Part shown: positions 61,019 through 64,000 of the stretch, piece after piece
Numbering within the stretch: position 1 is the first letter of the stretch
How the letters are laid out: each line of letters begins with the position of its first letter
Assembly (NCBI RefSeq): GCF_026239675.1
Contig: NZ_JAPIVQ010000006.1
Location: forward strand, 310,001-374,000
From: Pedobacter sp. PLR
GTDB lineage: Bacteria; Bacteroidota; Bacteroidia; Sphingobacteriales; Sphingobacteriaceae
Direction of reading: 5' to 3'
Length of the DNA stretch: 64,000 nt
Notes under the pieces: model-generated
What the model saw: the letters and a program-made list of their open reading frames with translations, nothing else
The model's database searches: none
What the model was told of the DNA's origin: nothing
Made by a program: the position numbers and the translations under genes

Positions 61019-61588
61019 ATGTCGACTAAAATCAGATTACAAAGATTCGGTAAAAAAGGAAAACCTTTTTTCCACGTAGTGGTAGCGGATTCTCGTTCAC
61101 CAAGAGATGGTAAATTCATTGAGCGTTTAGGTTCATACAACCCAAACACCAATCCTGCAACCATCGAAATCAATTTCGATAAAACTTTAGACTGGGTTAA
61201 CAAAGGTGCTGAGCCTACGGATACTTGTCGTGCTATCCTTTCTTACAAAGGTGTTTTATACAAAAAACATTTACAAGGTGGTGTTAAAAAAGGCGCTTTA
61301 ACTGAAGAACAAGCAGAAGCTAAATTTACTGCATGGTTAGTTGGTAAAGACGGTCAGATTGAAGGTAAAAAAGACAACTTGACTAAATCTAAAGATGAAG
61401 TTAAGAAAACTGCATTAGCTGCTGAAGCTAAGAAAAATGCAGATCGTGCTGCTGCTTTAGCAATCAAAAATGCTCCTGTAGCAGAAGAAGTTGTTGAAGA
61501 AGAAGTAGCAACTGAAGAAGTAGCTGAGGAAACTCCTGCAACTGAAGAAGCTCCTGCAACTGAAGAAAACAAAGAAGAACAAGCATAA
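61019..61588 (+). CDS. rpsP: Ribosomal protein bS16 with acidic C-terminal extension
   Basis: The protein has 189 residues. The S16 domain covers about 1-85 (TKIRLQRFGKKGKPFFHVVVADSRS, KFIERLGSYNPNT, and ILSYKGVLYKKH). S16 is a 30S assembly protein near h15/h17. E. coli S16 has 82 residues; this one adds about 100, first Lys/Ala-rich (KKTALAAEAKKNADRAAAL), then a Glu/Val/Ala/Thr low-complexity tail. Extended S16 proteins are known in Bacteroidetes. It is followed by a strong terminator before rimM. Confidence 0.96.
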   Translation: MSTKIRLQRFGKKGKPFFHVVVADSRSPRDGKFIERLGSYNPNTNPATIEINFDKTLDWVNKGAEPTDTCRAILSYKGVLYKKHLQGGVKKGALTEEQAEAKFTAWLVGKDGQIEGKKDNLTKSKDEVKKTALAAEAKKNADRAAALAIKNAPVAEEVVEEEVATEEVAEETPATEEAPATEENKEEQA

Positions 61589-61605
61589 TATTTTTGTTAT
61601 TCTGA

Positions 61606-61650
61606 AAAATAGCGAAGAATCTTCCTCTGGAATGTATTCTTCGCTATTTT
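61606..61650 (+). terminator. Strong terminator between rpsP and rimM
   Basis: A 15-bp perfect stem (61606-61620 with 61636-61650) with a 15-base loop ends in four T. It splits rpsP from rimM-trmD, which in many bacteria are one operon. Confidence 0.88.
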
Positions 61651-61726
61651 CATTTAAGCCATATTTTATGGCTGCCCCAAAAAGGCGCAATTTTAAGGAT
61701 AAAGTGGAAACACTAAGGATACGATT

Positions 61727-62254
61727 ATGAAAATTGAAGAAGCATTTTACATTGGTTACATCACCAAGACAAAAGGATTAAAAGGAGAGGTACAACTATT
61801 TTTTGAATATGATGAACCTGAGTTGTTGGAACTGGATGTTGTTTTTGCCGACTTTAATGGGAAATTAGTCCCTTATTTTGTGTCTACCTATAAATTGCAG
61901 GTCAATAATACCGCGAATATCTATTTCGATGATGTAGATCATATTGATAAAGCTCAACCACTGTTAAAGAAAAAAATCTATTTGCCATTAACCAAAATGC
62001 CGGATCGTTCTAATGATGAATTCCATTACAATGACCTGAAAGGATACCTGGTTTCAGATGAAAATCATGGTGAACTTGGCGAAATTATCGAAGTAAATGA
62101 ATACCCTCAGCAATTTGTCGCTACCGTGATTTATCAGGAAAAAGAAATCATGTTTCCACTTAATGACGACATGATCGTAGAGATTGATGAAGAAGAAAGT
62201 ATCCTTCGTGTACACCTTCCTGATGGTTTGTTAGACATTTACCTCGAAAATTAA
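61727..62254 (+). CDS. rimM: Ribosome maturation factor RimM
   Basis: The protein has 175 residues. The N-terminal RimM domain (FYIGYITKTKGLKGEVQLFFEYD) is followed by a PRC-barrel (YNDLKGYLVSDENHGELGEIIEV, IMFPLNDDMIVEIDEEE). RimM helps assemble the 30S head around S19. The length is normal. No TAnnTTTG element was found between the rpsP terminator and the ATG, so rimM may depend on read-through. trmD follows after 14 bases. Confidence 0.95.
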   Translation: MKIEEAFYIGYITKTKGLKGEVQLFFEYDEPELLELDVVFADFNGKLVPYFVSTYKLQVNNTANIYFDDVDHIDKAQPLLKKKIYLPLTKMPDRSNDEFHYNDLKGYLVSDENHGELGEIIEVNEYPQQFVATVIYQEKEIMFPLNDDMIVEIDEEESILRVHLPDGLLDIYLEN

Positions 62255-62256
62255 AT

Positions 62257-62264
62257 TATCTTTG
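62257..62264 (+). promoter_or_regulatory. Putative -7 element of trmD
   Basis: TATCTTTG matches TAnnTTTG, just after the rimM stop, and ends 4 bases before the trmD ATG (62269). Transcription from it would start about at the ATG. Confidence 0.45.
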
Positions 62265-62268
62265 CCAC

Positions 62269-62946
62269 ATGCGTTTTGACATCATATCTGTATTACCCGC
62301 TTTATTGGACAGCCCTTTTGCACACTCTATTTTACAACGTGCGCAGACAAAAGGGATTGCCGAAATTGTAGTCCACAACCTTAGAGATTATTCTACCAAT
62401 AAGCAAAAAAGTGTAGACGACTATCCTTATGGCGGGGGTAGTGGGATGGTGATGTCTATTCCGCCTTTTGCACGCTGTATCGAAGCTTTAAAAGCGGAAA
62501 GAACGTATGATGAAATCATCTTTATGAGTCCTGATGGTGTTACTTTTAACCAGACGATTGCCAATGAGCTTTCAGGAAAAGAGAACATCATGATTTTATG
62601 TGGCCATTATAAGGGCATAGACCAGCGTATAAGAGATTTATATGTGACCAGAGAGATATCTATCGGCGATTATGTGTTGTCTGGAGGAGAGCTGCCGGCA
62701 GCTGTTCTCGTGGATGCGATCGTAAGGTTGATCCCTGGTGTCTTAAATGATGAAACTTCTGCATTATCAGATAGTTTTCAGGGTGAACTGCTGGATGCTC
62801 CGGTATATACCCGTCCTGCTGAATGGGAAGGACATAAAGTACCGGATATCTTACTGAGTGGTCATGAGCAGAAAATCAACGAATGGCGCCACGAACAAGC
62901 GGTGTTGCGCACTCAGCAACGCAGACCTGACCTGTTAACCGATTAA
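62269..62946 (+). CDS. trmD: tRNA (guanine(37)-N1)-methyltransferase
   Basis: The 225-residue protein is of the knotted SPOUT type. It methylates G37 next to the anticodon and prevents frameshifting. The signatures are RFDIISVLPALLDSPFAHSI, DDYPYGGGSGMVMSI, the AdoMet-binding ILCGHYKGIDQRIRDLY and REISIGDYVLSGGELPA, and the C-terminal helix with RTQQRRPDLL. It is the last gene of the rpsP-rimM-trmD group. Confidence 0.96.
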   Translation: MRFDIISVLPALLDSPFAHSILQRAQTKGIAEIVVHNLRDYSTNKQKSVDDYPYGGGSGMVMSIPPFARCIEALKAERTYDEIIFMSPDGVTFNQTIANELSGKENIMILCGHYKGIDQRIRDLYVTREISIGDYVLSGGELPAAVLVDAIVRLIPGVLNDETSALSDSFQGELLDAPVYTRPAEWEGHKVPDILLSGHEQKINEWRHEQAVLRTQQRRPDLLTD

Positions 62947-62986
62947 TTCAGTAATCGGTTCTCCAGTTAGTTTGCCGGTCGACTCC

Positions 62987-63202
62987 TCACTGGTTTTTAC
63001 TCAAAAGGGCAATAATCTTGTCTTGATCTTTAAATTGACCCCTTAAAGCTGCATTTAATTCTTTGCAGCTCATTAGAGCCTGCTTTACCTCGCTGTACTC
63101 AGTGTTAATGCTACCGTGCATACTTTTCTCTACCAGCTCAGTGATTGGCGCTACAGGCTCGCTAAAAAACATCGTCGGGGATACCTCCGGGATTTTCTCC
63201 AT
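62987..63202 (-). CDS. Small protein of unknown function
   Basis: The frame has 71 codons from the ATG at 63202 (a TTG one codon up is possible). The product is soluble and ends in a helix (LNAALRGQFKDQDKIIALLSKN). I recognise no domain. Amino-acid content is balanced, unlike the Cys- or Phe-rich chance frames elsewhere, which favours a real gene. It converges on trmD and diverges from the next small ORF. Similar pairs of small ORFs are often at the edge of accessory regions. Confidence 0.5.
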   Translation of the reverse strand: MEKIPEVSPTMFFSEPVAPITELVEKSMHGSINTEYSEVKQALMSCKELNAALRGQFKDQDKIIALLSKNQ

Positions 63203-63467
63203 CAATGCTATATCCGGTGTCTGATGGATTCTGAAGTCAGACTCAATTTATTCCGTCATGAGTACGACCCATTTTCCCTGCCAGTCAGAGGAATGGTCGC
63301 TCTTCTTCCTTAAAATTCCGACAACTACATTTTTTAGGCTCATAAAAAAACAGGAATGTTTGATGTTATTGCTAAAAATAATAAGTATTTTAGTTGTAGT
63401 AAATTATATATTTCAAATCATAAATTTGACAATTATACACTTTAAATATTATTTTTTTTATAAAGAT
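63203..63467. other. AT-rich gap between the two small ORFs
   Basis: A longer frame (from 63258) is open through here into the next gene, but its composition does not look coding. The last 100 bases are more than 80 percent A and T. A TAAATTTG element at 63421-63428 could start transcription of the following ORF. Confidence 0.4.
63421..63428 (+). promoter_or_regulatory. Putative -7 element of the small helix-turn-helix-like ORF
   Basis: TAAATTTG matches TAnnTTTG, about 40 bases before the ATG at 63468. The nearest TTG upstream is 24 bases away. In DNA this AT-rich, chance matches are frequent. Confidence 0.35.
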
Positions 63468-63749
63468 ATGACCGAAAACCCTAAAAAGTATAAAATTAAC
63501 GATTATCTCTATCAGCTCGCTGTGAAAGACTATAGAAAGGCGATACAGACGCTTCCTAAAATTTTAGATATTTCTCTAAATACTTTTCATAATTACCGGA
63601 ATATTTTAGGAAACGAAACGCAGGACATCCCTTATGAAAAGGTTGTGATGATGGAGCAGCTTTTTGGCATGGAGCCCGGGAGCTTAAGAACACAGCCAAT
63701 TGAGGTAAGTAATCTTAAAGATTTCCTGCAACCCATTCTGAAAAGTTAA
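63468..63749 (+). CDS. Small protein, possibly helix-turn-helix
   Basis: The protein has 93 residues from the ATG at 63468. The central part (AIQTLPKILDISLNTFHNYRNI, then VVMMEQLFGMEPGSL) looks like the helices of a Cro/CI-type HTH domain: a helix, a turn at Asp-Ile-Ser, a recognition helix, and the closing helix with the usual hydrophobic pattern. This is by eye and is not certain. It would be a small DNA-binding regulator. The upstream in-frame extension to 63258 is not supported. Confidence 0.55.
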   Translation: MTENPKKYKINDYLYQLAVKDYRKAIQTLPKILDISLNTFHNYRNILGNETQDIPYEKVVMMEQLFGMEPGSLRTQPIEVSNLKDFLQPILKS

Positions 63750-63830
63750 TCTGGAATGCCTGGTCCCTGATGCTTTAACGGGGGTAAAACACCTGTTTTG
63801 AATTCTTTTAGTGACAATAAGTACGCTAAA

Positions 63831-63866
63831 TAGAAATAAATTATGTTTAGTCGGCGCTTATTTCTA
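63831..63866. repeat. Inverted repeat before the right-end gene
   Basis: TAGAAATAA (63831-63839) and TTATTTCTA (63858-63866) are perfect inverted repeats 18 bases apart. They could be an operator for a dimer or a stem in the leader of the next gene. Confidence 0.45.
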
Positions 63867-63962
63867 TAATTGCAATGTGATAATTGTGTAATTGGAAATA
63901 AATTGTATTTATTATCAGCGAAAATAAATTTTCAGTTGCTAAACCACAAAACCGAAAAAATA

Positions 63963-64000
63963 ATGGAAGAACTAAGGAAGTACAAAATTGAAGAAGAGAT
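63963..64000 (+). CDS. Start of a gene cut by the window edge
   Basis: An ATG is followed by 12 open codons (MEELRKYKIEEE) up to the end. The charged helical start and the 213-base upstream gap with a regulatory-looking inverted repeat suggest a true gene. Nothing can be said about its function. Confidence 0.4.
   Translation, partial: MEELRKYKIEEE

Noticed and set aside
1..64000. tRNA, rRNA, insertion sequences or prophage genes
   Set aside because: No T-arm-like GTTCGA context with matching acceptor stem outside coding regions, no transposase or integrase motif, and no phage gene was found by reading.

Overview
The window looks like chromosomal DNA of a member of the Bacteroidetes, most likely Sphingobacteriaceae and close to Pedobacter (inference from gene content; I cannot run a search). 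The reasons are a fused lpxC-fabZ gene, the type IX secretion regulator PorX, a DUF4175 coiled-coil protein, an HYC_CC_PP-type small protein, promoters of the Bacteroidetes form (TTG, about 20 bp, TAnnTTTG), and almost no Shine-Dalgarno sequences before genes. I found no tRNA or rRNA gene, no insertion sequence, no prophage and no CRISPR array. Most of the window is ordinary core genome.

Layout. 0.2-2.8 kb: a YceI protein and a three-gene set (HYC_CC_PP small protein, HMA metal-binding protein, probable outer-membrane barrel) that looks like a metal-handling unit. 2.9-7.3 kb: cyclophilin, exonuclease III, hutI-hutG for histidine breakdown, and 5-formyl-THF cyclo-ligase. Upstream of the cyclo-ligase is a complete promoter-to-terminator unit with no convincing gene, a good candidate for a small RNA and possibly 6S RNA. 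7.7-11.6 kb: the lipid A operon lpxD / lpxC-fabZ / lpxA plus an ABC ATPase. 11.7-20.8 kb: HD hydrolase, PorX, TsaE, alanine dehydrogenase with a VanX-like dipeptidase, a PDZ aspartyl protease, a lipoprotein, a cold-shock protein and a GDPD esterase. 20.9-27.1 kb: DUF4175 protein, YbeY, and an ABC-F protein.

27.1-35.8 kb is the most interesting stretch. A 1.5 kb gene-free interval carries an imperfect repeat array and ends in one perfect and one near-perfect parS site just before mnmG (gidA). Six kilobases further on, the AT-rich gap between the divergent nadB and nadA genes holds a cluster of DnaA-box-like sites, one of them exact. Together these suggest that the window contains or lies beside the chromosome origin.

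35.9-62.9 kb is housekeeping: thiL, rmuC, a zinc peptidase, apaG, dusB, a CPBP protease, cdsA, mfd, Nif3-like and zinc-ribbon proteins, a KAS III-like enzyme, a LUD protein, ftsH, rsfS, birA, a DsbD pair, pfkA and rpsP-rimM-trmD. The last kilobase holds two small unknown ORFs and the start of a third.

Two cross-cutting patterns are a GC-rich 65-bp intergenic repeat present twice in opposite orientation (14.66 and 60.73 kb), and several genes (lpxD, mfd, trmD, cyclophilin, the HYC_CC_PP gene) whose TAnnTTTG promoter element lies only 4-8 bases before the start codon, implying nearly leaderless transcripts. Start codons were moved downstream of the longest possible frame where family length, a promoter element or a signal peptide argued for it.
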